From Pyronema omphalodes (lineage: Eukaryota > Ascomycota > Pezizomycetes > Pezizales > Pyronemataceae): 64,000 nt of DNA. The stretch is taken from assembly GCA_024516155.1 (NCBI GenBank), contig JAJJXM010000010.1, positions 620,001 to 684,000 on the forward strand. Direction: 5' to 3'. This document shows positions 1-11,703 of this stretch, in pieces. The notes beneath the pieces are model-generated. The model saw only the letters and a program-made list of their open reading frames with translations, was not told the DNA's origin and searched no databases. Numbering within the stretch: position 1 is the stretch's first letter; the number at the start of each line of letters is the position of its first letter. Made by a program: the position numbers and the translations under genes.

Positions 1-687
1 GCTTGTAAGGCTTGTTAAAAGGCTTGAATTAGCTACTTACTACACAGCCCGATTACCTTTCAGACATGGTGCCGATGAAGATACGGGAGTAACATCATAA
101 TTCAACATAGCCATGAAAAGAATAGCATCACTATTCCTTGCCATCTATCATCAATCATGGTAATCAACATAATCTATTCTATATTCTCAAAGCACTTGTA
201 CGATGAAAAATGAAATCAAGAAAAAAAAAAGTCAGAAATCAAAGAGATCGAAAAAAAAAAAAAAAAAAAAAAAAAGGAAAAAACGGAAAAAAAATCATCT
301 ACATCGCAAACCATAACGCACTTGAAAATGCACAAACCAAGCAACAAAACATCAAACCATCAAACCATCAAAAACCTCGCTACCGAAAGCAACGAAGTCA
401 AAATAGACATCTTCCATGGGCCGGGGTACCACGTTTACACCGCCTCCAACGCCGGGGTTTCTATCTTACTCCCAAGGCAATTTATTCCAATCTGACAGTT
501 GACCTGACAGATAGAATCTTAGACATAACGTTCATAGTCACGTTTCCATCTATGCAAGCAAACAATCAATCAATCAGCCTCGATATTTTTGCCACTAAAC
601 CGCTGTGTACCACATGTAGTTGTACAAACCGGAAAAAGATCTCCAGTTTCACAAAATTGATACCAACTCGAGGGGAGAGGAAGAAAC
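1..687. other. intergenic, no gene recognised
   Basis: I see no convincing gene here. There is an A-rich stretch at about 219-290 with a pure poly-A run near 250-273. An open frame running right across 210-761 on the plus strand is low-complexity lysine-rich at its start and then overlaps the antisense of the real gene that ends near 688, so I do not call it. Confidence 0.6.
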
Positions 688-1654
688 TTACTGTTGTAAA
701 TGTTTTGGTAGCATGTGTCCAATATCAACAGCTTCTTGAAGGGTTCGTACAGCTTCGGTAAAATATTTTCGTCCGGATTTCATTGGTGAAATGTTGCCTA
801 GTGATATTGAAGATTCTGCTTTCTGTATTGTAATGAGAGTTGTCAGTTATGCATCTCATATCAATTCCATTGACCTAGGGAACTAAGGATACGAAATATT
901 TTCATATCGGTTCCAGGGATTGATGAGGGGAAATTGGAATAACATACACGCTCCAGCAACGCTCCAGTTAAACTTCCTTGTCGTCGTGCATTGTCAATTG
1001 CCTTGGTGAAGAAATCAGATGCTGCCTATTTGGTAGAATGTTTTTATAAGTTATCCTTCATATGAAATAGAAAGCGCAAATGGTATGAAGGGATTTATGG
1101 CGGGGATATACCTGCATGAGACCACGAACTTCGACATAGTCTGGATTTTGTAGTCTTCTTTCTGCTGAGGCATCGTCGATATATCCATGAGCACCTTCTT
1201 CTCTATGAATTTTCGCCAACAGGAATTGAGATTTCGCAAGCCAAGCATTTCCCAGTCCTATCACCAAGTCAGTAATTCCATCTCTTTATCCACCCATAAA
1301 CCAATACAACAATTCATCAGATGTAGCCAACATACCAGTCATAGCCGTAACATTCCTTGGATCATCAACAAGTATTCTATTCCACTCATACTCGCACCAT
1401 TCTGTAATCTCCCGAATTCCACCACTGTCGGGATCCATATAGGCAAATAGATGAACTTCGTTAAGGAACCAGATTCTTTCTTCAACTCGTCGTGGATCAT
1501 ACATGATCTGTGATCGGTCGATGTAATTGATGGATGTTTGGACGGCTTCGGTGCAGGCACGCCAGTGGGATGGTGCTGATCGGAGGGATTTGTGCACTCG
1601 GGTTAGGCCTTCTTGTGCTGCGGATATGTAGGCGGAGGAGGTTTTGTAGTCCAT
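688..1654 (-). CDS. hypothetical TPR-like helical protein, four exons
   Basis: I do not recognise the family. Four exons join in frame: 1654-1336, 1257-1112, 1025-948 and 822-688, giving 225 residues. The introns have GTATGT/GTATAT donors, and the first has a CTGAC branch point. The protein is helical, with alternating aromatic and small residues (AWLAKSQFLLAKIHREEG, then SGRKYFTEAVRTLQEAVDIG) that look like degenerate tetratricopeptide repeats. No signal peptide or membrane segment is visible. The chosen start is the Met at 1654, just before DYKTSS; an in-frame Met at 1705 would add 17 low-complexity residues. The end is uncertain: the last codons read CAG TAA, but the same bases form a perfect GTAAGT donor, so another exon could lie further left. 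The role is unknown. Confidence 0.6.
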
Positions 1655-1705
1655 TGTGTAAGTTTGAGGGTGGGGTAGGTGGGGGAGAGATTTCGAGAAT
1701 TTCAA

Positions 1706-4558
1706 AGATTTAGAGGGCTTTGAGTAAAGAGGCGGAGCTTCAGTGTGTGATGGAAATAAAGATTTGATGAAGATTGTGATGAGTATTTCAATAAAGATAT
1801 GAGGTAAGATGAGATTGTACTTCTTCTTCTCAAGGTTCTTCTTGAAGGCCCTTGTGAAGATTGTTTGTTGATGAAAGTTTCCGAGCGGAACTGACTGTGC
1901 TCTTTAAACAATCTCATCTTCAAGTTCGTCACAGTCAAGTACCGAAAATGTCGTAAGGGTTTGTAGGGCTTTAGCCAGTCATCACAGGTATCTACAATCG
2001 CGCTCGTAGCAGCCGATATCTGATGTCTATTGTCTGATGTCTTAGAAACCCGAGAGCACTGCCTCACTCACTGACTACCCAGTGTAATAATTCTCTAATA
2101 GTAAATGGCTAATCATAGTCCTCAGCCTGTAGATCTGTAGGCGAGAAGCTATGATGACATCGGCCCGCTCTGACAATACATACAGCCAAGCTCCTACCGT
2201 GGATTCAATAATCAGCCCTACTAGGCATCAATATACTTTGTCGGTGTTGTTTTGAATGTGGCGGTGGGTAAACTACTGGGTTAGTGGGTATCGAATTGGG
2301 TATCGAATTTTCTGGAAGCTATATTTCACTAGGATAAGTATGTCCATCCAGGGTAAAGAGACGATGGGAAGAACGGGTTGTGAGATAATACACAGTGGTT
2401 CGGGTGTAATATGGGTATGTAGGTAATACGTAAGTTGTAACCTAAAGATCACGCACTCAGGTAAAATCTCGATAATCTTCCAGATATTGACGTCTTCCGT
2501 ATAATTCTACGAAATTTTCCTTGGGATTTCATTAGCAGCCACCAATCAGATTTCCAAGAACTGCATAATAATATTGGAGCCTCAGGAGACTTCGGAAATA
2601 TGGGTGCAATATTGGCATCATTTCGACAAATAAGGCAGGCCTGAATGTATTACTTGGCAGTTTTTTATGTGCCCTAAACAATGTCATCACCTATCCAATA
2701 GCTAGAAGAAAATTACGAGACACTTGAAAGCTGAGCACAATAGAGAGGAGTAAGAATAATCAACCATATCCAGATACAGGTACCAGTCATCAATCACCGG
2801 AAGTACCATGTCTCTTTGGTTTCCTTATGGAGCATATAGAGCTGTGAACTTAAGGCCTTCACGAAAACAGTCATCATATCATACTCGGTATAGATTGATT
2901 CCGAGGCTGGGCTGCAAGGCACATGATCCGATAAAAACGGTCGATACAAACACCCGAGACAATCCGGCGAGAACACAAAGACAAGGCGATTTCTTGAGGT
3001 ACCACTCGAGGCATTATGAGAAATATCTAGCCAGCTACTTGGCATTTTTCCAAGCAGTGTCACTTTCGGTTGTCGTTCGGCGAAATTGATTATTCGACTC
3101 GGCGTTAGCGCGGGTCCGGGAATGGTTATTTGGAAAGCGTTCAATTACTGTGTATGACAGCTTTACTAGGATTACAAAAAACACGTTTTGTGTAAGCGAA
3201 TACATAACTAGGCTGCCTATGTGCGTATCTGTATGACATATGAGGCTCTTGCTTCATGTAATGACCATATAGCTAACCTGATGGAACTTTGGTAAGTTAA
3301 ATTCGCCTTATCATCATAGCCTAAAGCCAACTATGAAGTCCAAGTATGCAGTAAAAAACAGCATAGCTAGTATGATTGATCTGCAAGCCTTGAAATAAAG
3401 CAAAGATAGAACAGCAGACCGAATATAAACATACGGACTATGTATATACCCTGTTTTTTTTTCGTGTCGTATATATGCCTAGTAATATACAGGGTCCATT
3501 AGTAAGTTCGAGCTTTGAGTACCGCCTTGAGACTCACATCGGACGAATTTAACAAGTAAGTACTAGCTAGCTGGTATTTCGTCCACAACCACAGCGAATT
3601 ACAGATTACAAAAAAATATCCCGTTCCAAATACTGTAGAATATGCTGGTAACAAATGAGGAATATCTCGTCAGCAATGATGTCGATGTTCAGGGTGGATA
3701 TGTTTGCCGGGGTTGTGTGCTTACTCACGTTACCTGTTTAGCATCGAAGTTGACGCATATCAACGTCTCGGGAACTAGCCATAGCTAGCCATTAAGCAAC
3801 CCCTACACACCGGAAGCCTCGCGTGTTCCGCAGCCATGAGTATCTTCCCGAATTCCGCTTATGTACATATGTACATTCAGTAGTTAATTCAAATACCGGG
3901 CCGACTATACCCATTTCCACGTGTTTCCCATAATATATTTTGGCATGAGGGTATCCAAAATCCGAACCGGTGGGGTTAAAACACCCGCTTTAGTGGTTAT
4001 GCGAGTTTCAACAACACTACTGCGCGGAAATCACAGCTACACAAAAAGGAAAACCCTAGGCCTAAGCCCTAGTACCACTTTGTCCCAAACTGGCCCGCAA
4101 TTCCCCGTGTTCACTCATCAATCAGGATTGCATGCATCGTTCGATAATGTCAGAAATTGCAATTGGCACGCGACATATCAGTGCGCCCAATAAATATGAG
4201 AATCTGTATAGGCCTGCCAAGATATGTCATGAGGATATATGTATGAACATAAGTATCCAGTTCGGTAGGAAAAGTGCAATTAATTCTCTATACGTCAAGT
4301 ATATATGGACGGCCTGAAGTAAAGAAAAGAAGACTTCCTAGAATTGAGAAGTATCTCCTGAGTAACTTGATACCCTACTCAATAGACCACTCAGCCTTAC
4401 ACAGACGAATCTCCCCATTTCGGTTACCCTTTCCTAGTACATAATCGAAAGCCGTCTCCACCGTTTATGCCTTAAGAGTAGAGTAAGACTTAAGTTGATA
4501 ATTAATAGCACAGCTACTAAACCCCAGGTAAACTACTCAAAATCTTCCCCGGCTGGCC
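1706..4558. other. 2.85-kb intergenic region, nothing recognised
   Basis: There is no family-like protein, no RNA gene and no clear repeat. Open frames of 60-120 codons occur on both strands (for example 2794-3144 minus and 2808-3089 plus, which overlap each other antisense), but none has supporting splice structure or a recognisable motif. A palindromic gtacatatgtac lies near 3864. Confidence 0.5.
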
Positions 4559-5698
4559 TCATAACCTCGCCACCCCCCTAGCAACCTCTTCCACTTCAAA
4601 TCCCTCCTCCGGAAACACTACCTTCAGAGTCCGTCTTTCATTCGGGGGCATAACCTCCAACACAATCTTCCCCTTCTCCCTCTTTCTCAGAACTCCCATC
4701 TGGGGATGGTTCCTTCCAGTATCAGTTGGGGCAACCTTCACCAACCCTCCTCCTTGGATCTCGGTCCCAAAACCTTCCTTCTTGCCTGACAAAATCGCCT
4801 CTTTTGCCTGTTGCCCCGAGATCTTGGGAACCCGCTTCTTTCCGAGCTTTGCCATGAACCTCTCCACCCAGGCAAATGTCTTCGGGTAAGTTTCCTTCGA
4901 GACATTTGATCCCTCAAGTGCACCCGGAAGGTTAATCATCCATTCCAACACCCAAACCGCTATATATCCCATAACTCATTAGCCCCCCCTTTAAAATACA
5001 AGAAGGAAACCGAATCAAAAAAAAACTCACCATTAACATCCGCCAGACTGACCTCCCTTTCCCTTCCCCCCAAAATCCAATCTCTCCCATCCCTTAACAC
5101 CTCCTCCACCTCTCCAAACCCCCTCTCAACACCCCTCAAAGCCTTCTGTCTATTCCTATTCACCTTTTCCGGTTGATAACTCCTCCCCGAAAAGTCCTCT
5201 CTATCATCCCGAAACCTCTGATCTTTCATAACCGGTAAATTTGTCGGTAAACATCCCACCGCTGATAAAAAGACTCTATCGCTCCATTTTTGCCATTTTT
5301 TTGCCTCATCCCCACCTCCTAGGGCTGGGGTTATCCCAGTCGCTACATCAGCAGCAGGATATTTTTCTTCCAGAACTTCAAGAATCAGGGGGGTGTTAAT
5401 AAACACAGTATTCCCAATTGCCAAAACCGGGATACGACGATATGTGATACCGAGAAGATTTGAGAGGTCTGGACGCGGGAGAATGGGGGGTTGGGGGACT
5501 TGGTGGTAGGGGATGTTGCGGAGGGAGAGGTAGTAGCTGATTTTGTGGGCGTAGGGGGAGTAGGACTGGTGCGGTTGTTAGCTTGTTAGGGAGGTGGTTT
5601 GGAGGACGAATTTCAGATACAGGGGAGGAGAGGGAGATAACTGTACGTACATAGTGGTAGAGGATTATATTACTAGAATCGGCTGATTTCATTGTCAT
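4559..5698 (-). CDS. glutathione S-transferase-like protein, three exons
   Basis: Exons 5698-5651, 5565-5031 and 4959-4559 join in frame to 327 residues. The first intron has a GTACGTAC donor and ACCAG acceptor; the second has a GTGAGT donor and GCTAATGA branch point. The N-terminal part is a thioredoxin fold: IILYHY, then SYSPYAHK (residues 17-24) at the usual glutathione-site loop, RRIPVLAIG (59-67) with the cis-proline, and NTPLILEVLEEKYP as the helix after the fold. The C-terminal part is divergent, as in several fungal GST-like proteins whose C-terminal domain is not the canonical all-helical one. It ends in an unusual beta-rich segment with EVMPPNERRTLKVVFPEEG. Predicted soluble, probably conjugating or reducing with glutathione; the substrate is unknown. 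A CACGTG box lies upstream at 6005-6010. Confidence 0.85.
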
Positions 5699-6910
5699 GG
5701 TTTTGATACTGGAGTCGGATTGAGTTGCGTATGCTAGTGCTGCGGTGCTCCGATATAATCAAGCAGTAAATCAATGTTACAACGTATCTGTACCTGAAGC
5801 GTTGAGAAGTTGAAATTATTATGACCGAAGTAACTACAGGTTGATAGCCTACAGGAAGCTGTCGGTATGATATAGCTAGTCAAGGAGGTATATATACCTG
5901 GATCACACCCCCGTGGCTTGTGTTTACCGAATAGCCTGAAGGCCGTGACTTGTGAGGATCCCCTGGGGACGCGTTGAAGATGCCGAGGTTGGGGAATGAT
6001 TTGTCACGTGCGGGTTTGGATAAGTAATACGTACGAGTTTGTGTATATGAAACATAACGGTGAAGATATGCTGGAAACTCGTGGGTGGTATTATTCTATT
6101 TGTAATATATTATGGGTGTAGTAGGCGGAGGCGAGGATAGGTGGGGTTATCTTCGATGGCAGAGGAACATCACGAGAAAGATATGTAGGAAAAGTAGTTC
6201 TAATACATTCTTCAGAAATGTCACAGGAATAGTTTCATGGTATTTCACGGGGCTCAGAGGAGAAGAAATTTTTAAATGTAATCCATTTGATTTGACGCTT
6301 ACACTGGTTCCCTCTCACGGACTCTGACAGATAAACGTACAAGTATACAACAAACCAAAGGAAAGAAAGCTGTCAGCTAGACATATCCTGTAAACCGCCA
6401 CACATGCGCTGGCCTACACGTACAATACCCTCCACAATTTCCCTCTCGGGCGATTCTAACAGTATCGTACTCAAACGTACAAGCAGACAAAAAAAAGGAA
6501 AAAGGAAAGACACAAGACCCGTTCACACACATACATACAGAACATAGCAGTGCAACAAAAATATACATGACGGGTTCAAGTTCTCCCAAAACCAACAAAA
6601 TTCGAGACAAAGGAGGGATGCAGAAAAAAGAAAACCACAACGCCTTTGGAAAAAAAAGGACAAAGCACTTTCGTCCCAAAACAAGATAATCGAACCCACA
6701 TTAAACGCCTGTTTTTTTCGTTCCCAATCAAAATGCCTCATTACCCATATGAGATCTTGCCAATACCAAACACTCCCTGCCTAAGAAAAAAAGGACTGAA
6801 GGGAATCATTTTGAACGATGGTGGTATTGTCTGTTGAAATTCGACCTTCACAAAATGGTGTGTGCCTGACCCTTTTGAAAATTGGACACCTCAATCCACT
6901 GTTTTGCGCT
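5699..6910. other. 1.2-kb intergenic region
   Basis: This is the upstream region of the GST-like gene and the 3' flank of the DUF3020 gene. I see no gene. A CACGTG E-box-like hexamer is at 6005-6010, about 300 bp before the GST-like start codon. The part from 6340 to 6830 is A-rich on the plus strand and probably holds the 3' untranslated region of the minus-strand DUF3020 gene. Confidence 0.5.
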
Positions 6911-7312
6911 CTAAACAGGCATGGCCGCGTGAGTCGTAGTCATGGCTGGGGCGGCTGGGGCGATTGGCGCGGCTGTGGGCGTCATTCTCTGCTTTTTGTT
7001 GCCCATTCCCCCAAAAAGAGGAGGGAAACCGAAAGACGAAACCTTCTTAGCTTCCTCGTCACTGCTAATCTTACGCTTGAGAGAGCTAGGCGCAGAGATG
7101 ACTGCCTGGGGAGTTGTAACTCTGCCTTTGGGCGCAATGTATGGAGGCGGCTTGGGAGTGATAATCTGCGCCTGCCTGACGGGAGAGACAGTAGGTGGGT
7201 GATATGCAGGGGCCGATTGGGGAGGTTGCTGGGTGTAGGGCAAGGGTTGGGTCTGACGGGGAGGCACAGCAGCCATTCTCTGTTGTTGTGGTTGTTGCTG
7301 ATGTGGTTGTTG

Positions 7313-7343
<31 letters not shown>

Positions 7344-9367
7344 TGTTGTTGTTGTTGTTGAGGACCAGCAATGGCAAGCAGGGCGTTAATGACTCCTGGT
7401 GCCGCCTGGAGATGCTCGTGGTTAAGACGTGAGAAGTTGCTGATGGGAGTAGAGTGCATTGGGACAGGTGGCTGAACGGGTGGCGACTGCCATTGGTCGC
7501 TCTGGAGAAGGGCAAGCGTTTCTTCATATTCCTCAGGACTCAAGCCGGCAATATCCTCATGGGTAAGCCCAGCAGCCAACAGAAGCTCTTTTGTCTGCTC
7601 GTGTTCAATGCCCTGTGGGGTTGATTGTCGGCTTGACTCAGGGCTCGGGTCAATGCCGCAGTGATCCAGAAGAGTATTGAGTTCATCCTGACTAAGGTTT
7701 TGAAGGGTGGCATCATCGACTAAAAGACTGGGGTCTTCAACGTCGAATGGCGTGTTCTCACGGGTACTGTGAGCGGGCGTCATGGTGGCTTCGAGGAGAG
7801 CGTTAAGTGCGTTCTCGTCGAAATCACAATCCATGGAAAGCAAGTTCGCAGGCTCCGGAGTAGTGCGAGGAGTCCTTGGTGGGGTAGCCTCAAATGTAGG
7901 AGCTACCTCCCGGACGACGCTGTGCTCTCTCGATGATTGGGCCAGTTCAGGGGTCTGCGACTGCGACTGGCGCACAGCCTCCAGGTCCTTCAAGATAAGA
8001 TCGAATCCCTCTGGCAAGGCAATGCCTCCACCCAAACTGGTAACATCCGTAGTAGCCAATTGCGGTTGCTCGGGCTCTGGGGCGGTCGCAGCGGGCGGAA
8101 CAGGAAGTACATGTGTAGGCACAGGAGATGTGTAAGGAATTGGGGTTGCGATGTTGGTTGTCGGAGCATGCGCAACCATCTGCTGGTTTTCCAATTGGAC
8201 GTTGTATGGCTGAGGCGGATACGCCGGTTGGGGGGCGTACACCGGTTCAGGAGGATATGATGGTTGGGCGTATGTCTGTTGGGGGCTGTATGTGAACTGC
8301 TGAGGGGCGGGGGGAGACTGGTTTGCAGAAGTTCCAGCCATCTCCGCAGCCAGTTGACGGAGCCCAGCAAGCAATTCTGGTGGTGCATTCATAATGATGT
8401 CCACCACCTGCTCCATTTGAGCAGGTACCGAATCCTGTTGGTCGGCAGGTCCACAGTTGTTGGCGGTCGCCAATTGCGTAGGCGTATATCTCCCGTTCGC
8501 GCCATTGTTGCCTTGTTCTTTGTTATTCTGCTCCTTGGCCAATCTCCTCCGTTTACGTTTATTGAATTCCTGAATCTTCCATTCCTCGATGGGCATGTCA
8601 GGTGGGTTGGGCTCCTGGTAAATTTTTTGGGCCCTTTTTTGAACACGACAACGCAAATCATTGTCCTTGTCTATAACAAGTCAGTCAGAGAGTATAGCAA
8701 GGATATTCGAGAAATACTTACTACGATCCTGATTGTGTTCACGCCATTTCTTCTTGCGGTCACGGTTTTCCGAGCGAACACGCTCCTGCTCGGCTCTCTT
8801 TACAGGATCTTTGGCCGATTCGGTTACCTGACGTTGGAATTCGTTACGGAGTAAATTTTGAGCCGTCGCAGCCTGAGTGCGGAATTGCGCCTGGTCACCC
8901 AACTGAAGTTGCGCGGGCACGGTGGACTGTGCATCACCGGATCCGCGGCCGTGCTCTTCGAGGTATGCATACAGACGTTGGACAAGAAGTTCCTTTTTAT
9001 CAGTGCCGGTGGGATCATTGGTCTCGGTAGTGAGCGTTTCAAATAAGATCGCTATAATCGCAGGATTGACTTCCTGGAGATCCAATTGAAGTTGTGGACC
9101 CTCATCAGGCGGGCTGGTCTGAACATTCTGAGAGGGTTCATTAGACACGGAAGGAGGCGAAACGGAAGACTCTGTCTCCTCGATATGGTCAATCTCCGCA
9201 AGGATGTTATCAAGATCGTCTCTGTTTGCGTTGGCGAGGATGTTATCGAACGAAGAAATATTAGACTCCTCTACGATAGCAGGTGCGGGCGCGTCGGGCT
9301 CTGGTTGAGTCTGGGGAGCATAACCAAAGGCTTGTAGAAGGCGGAGATCATCATCATCCATCGCCAT
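6911..9367 (-). CDS. DUF3020-domain protein with polyglutamine tract
   Basis: Two exons, 9367-8722 and 8670-6911, give 801 residues. The intron (8671-8721) has a GTAAGT donor and splits an Asn codon. Splicing restores KKWREHNQDRNKDNDLRCRV, the hallmark of the fungal DUF3020 domain (about residues 190-240), rich in Lys, Arg and Asp. The rest is low complexity: acidic stretches near the N terminus, proline-, tyrosine- and glutamine-rich repeats (YAPQPAYPPQPYN), and 18 consecutive glutamines at residues 653-670. A lysine-rich C-terminal patch (SLKRKISSDEEAKK) may be a nuclear localisation signal. The composition suggests a nuclear regulatory or splicing-associated scaffold; that is inference. 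An alternative start two codons downstream (MDDDD) is equally plausible. Confidence 0.88.
7307..7360 (-). repeat. CAG/CAA trinucleotide repeat (18 Gln codons)
   Basis: Eighteen consecutive glutamine codons lie within the DUF3020 gene. They are five CAA codons, then about eight uninterrupted CAG codons, then five CAA codons. A pure CAG core flanked by CAA is the usual layout of a length-variable polyglutamine tract. A second, shorter group of Gln codons lies just downstream in the gene (7268-7300). Confidence 0.95.
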
Positions 9368-9635
9368 CTACGAATGATTTAGTATCATTATTATCACTTA
9401 TCATAGAGGGCAACAGGAGTTATGCTCCATCACCACATCTGTAGAGATGTAGTTACCAACCTTGAAAATTTACCCTTCGTCGGGTTTTGCGGCAGAAGTA
9501 GGGTCGTGGGGTTTTGTGACTGCTGGAGGGCTGGAATAAGACTGCTGTGCTAGGATGTTAGGATGCGGGAAATCCTCTGGGTTATAAGGAAAAGTCTTGG
9601 CATTGTGGCCTTGGCATTTCTGCTTCTAGGCACAC

Positions 9636-9641
9636 CACGTG
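9636..9641. promoter_or_regulatory. CACGTG box upstream of the DUF3020 gene
   Basis: A CACGTG hexamer followed by AT lies about 270 bp before the start codon. It is the core bound by fungal bHLH factors of the Cbf1 type. Function here is inferred only from the motif. Confidence 0.3.
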
Positions 9642-9726
9642 ATAAGGCTATCTTCTATCAGATGCCTGTAAAGTCGTTTAGCTAGTTTGGAAATCCGCGT
9701 TGCTTCCTCCGATAAGCGAAGTCTGG

Positions 9727-9787
9727 GCTCATTGCGGTTGCCCATGACACTTCCCAGGACGAAGTGTCATAGGCAACCGCAACGAGC
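9727..9787. repeat. 27-bp inverted repeat (hairpin, 7-nt loop)
   Basis: The arms 9727-9753 and 9761-9787 are reverse complements with only two mismatches, around a 7-base loop (ccaggac). The two mismatches are both transitions. It lies about 360 bp upstream of the DUF3020 start codon. It could be the remains of a very small inverted-repeat element or a transcribed stem-loop. Confidence 0.9.
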
Positions 9788-10389
9788 GAGTTGAAAGCGG
9801 AAAAAGATATCTGTCTACTTGTAGGTACACGGTGTGTAAGGATTCAACTTTCCCTGGATGCCGATGCCGTTGGATTTCCCCGTCTACCATGCGGCGAGCT
9901 ACGGGGCTGTGTGAGAGATATTCCGATTATTCGAGAGATGATCACGGCTGTGACGTCTAAAGCATGGCAAAAGGAGTATACTAGAGACGTTGGGCACATT
10001 TTTGTATGTATGTTAACGGACACTTACATAGTCCGGGCAGCGTGAAAGAGGCCTTAGGCCTCAACACACCTGCGGGAAGCGACCACTAATTCTCCATAAA
10101 AAATGATGCTTTATTTATTTTTCTCACATCCTGTGAAAGAATGCCATATGTTAAATAAGCTGATGTCGCAATTTTGTAAATCGAAGGATTGGGGCAGAAA
10201 AATAACGGATAAAACATACCCAAATTTTGTATGAGGAGCTCCAGAATTAAAACCACCTTTAGCGTCGTGCAGAGCCTCAGACATTACTGGACATGTTGAT
10301 TCGAGCCTCGGTCTGTACATTCTCGGGTGATACAAGGCTAACGATACATTGTGCCGCTTAATCAAATCGAACATCGGCAATGTTCTTGA

Positions 10390-10530
10390 CGGAGAATCGT
10401 GAACTCTAGAATTGTGAACCCCAGAATTGTGAACCCGATAAATGCGAGCCCGACAATCGTGAACCCTGGAACTGTGAACCCGGCAATAGTGAGCCCGATA
10501 ATAGTGAGCCCAATAATTGGAAACCCAAGC
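10390..10530 (-). repeat. degenerate 15-bp tandem repeat
   Basis: About nine copies of a 15-bp unit resembling aattgtgaacccgat. The unit is a multiple of three, and the minus strand is open through it (10631-10362, 89 codons from an ATG), coding pentapeptides of the form G-(L/F)-T-(I/V)-x. No family is assigned; see findings. Confidence 0.8.
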
Positions 10531-10937
10531 CGATATACATAGTACGCATAGCTCAAATAGATAGTCCTATGTGACATGAAACCTGTTATTGACCCGTCTA
10601 AAACGTCTTTAATACTTACCAAGATACACATGTTATTAAATAGGTTCCCGGAGCTTATTCACATAACGGCAGCCGTTGATATTATTTGTGATGATTGTCC
10701 ATAGCCGTGATAATCAAATTATCCATCAAGGTCAAAATTCTACCGGAGTCAACAGGACTTGAGAAGTGTAGACGAGAAGAACAACCGGAAAGAGGATGAA
10801 GGAAGGTTACAAGCCCAAAATTAGTTATGACAATGGAGTTGGGAACGTTGATGAAGAAATTAATTAGGAAATATTGTGGATTTGGTAATTAGAACTTTAT
10901 GAACTTGAGGAATTAAATTTAATAGCTAACAAAAATG

Positions 10938-11130
10938 AGACGTGCTAGTTGTGAGGAGACGCGCAGGTTGTGGGAAGACGCGCAGGTTGTGAGCAGATGC
11001 GCAGGTTGTGAGGGGACGCGCAGGTTGTGAGGAGACGCGCAGGTTGTGAGAAGACGCGCAGGTTGTGAGGAGACGCGCAGGTTGTGAGGAGACGCGTTGG
11101 TTATGTGGAGAAGTGCTGGTTGTGAAACGA
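10938..11130. repeat. 19-bp minisatellite, about 10 copies
   Basis: Ten units of agacgcgcaggttgtgagg with scattered substitutions; the outer units are the most diverged. Because 19 is not a multiple of three, the long open frames across it on the minus strand are an effect of the repeat and are not genes. Confidence 0.95.
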
Positions 11131-11703
11131 CATGTGACCAGGGAGAGTATTTGCAGCCGCAGATCAAGCATTAGTAATTTTATTCTATTTTTCGTAGTGT
11201 GGGTATTTCAAACTCATTAGGCATTATAAAACTCATCAGCTTAGGTATACACTGGCATGGTAAAATCATTTCAGCGTATCCAATGGTATTGTGACCTTTG
11301 CTCAGACTTTTTTTTTACTGGGGATCTCAAAGCAAATAGATATGTAGTACGCGACTTCCAAGCACCACTCATTTCTGCGAAGTGTTTATTTAGAATTTAA
11401 ATTTCATAAAAGAAAAGATAATGTCTATGAATACTGTAAAAGTAGATCAATCAATCAATCAAGCAAACAACCCAAGTTAGTGCACCTTAAAACCGACCCT
11501 AACAGTAAAAGAAAAAAGACAGAAAACCAAAAAGCAAATTCCAAACTTTTCCCAATTTTTTCCGATTTTTCCGATTCCCAAATCGGACCGGGCTTTACTA
11601 CTGCAGCCACTTGATTACTCCCATCACCACATCACAACCACACCCATGACCACGACAACTCATAAAACAAGTCTTCTAGCTTCAAGCTTCAAGCTTCTTG
11701 CGT

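Larger units (their letters stand above)
9368..11703. other. intergenic region with hairpin and minisatellites
   Basis: The region holds the promoter of the DUF3020 gene, a long imperfect hairpin (9727-9787), a degenerate 15-bp repeat (10390-10530) and a 19-bp minisatellite (10938-11130), all listed separately. A short palindrome gaggccttaggcctc is at 10048-10062. The last 300 bases are the A-rich 3' flank of NMD3. I see no protein gene that I can support. Confidence 0.6.

Noticed and set aside
2794..3144. 116-codon minus-strand gene
   Set aside because: A second long frame overlaps it on the other strand, neither has a recognisable motif, and no splice structure extends it.
6818..7432. Plus-strand frame with a Leu run
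   Set aside because: Antisense shadow of the polyglutamine-encoding DUF3020 gene.
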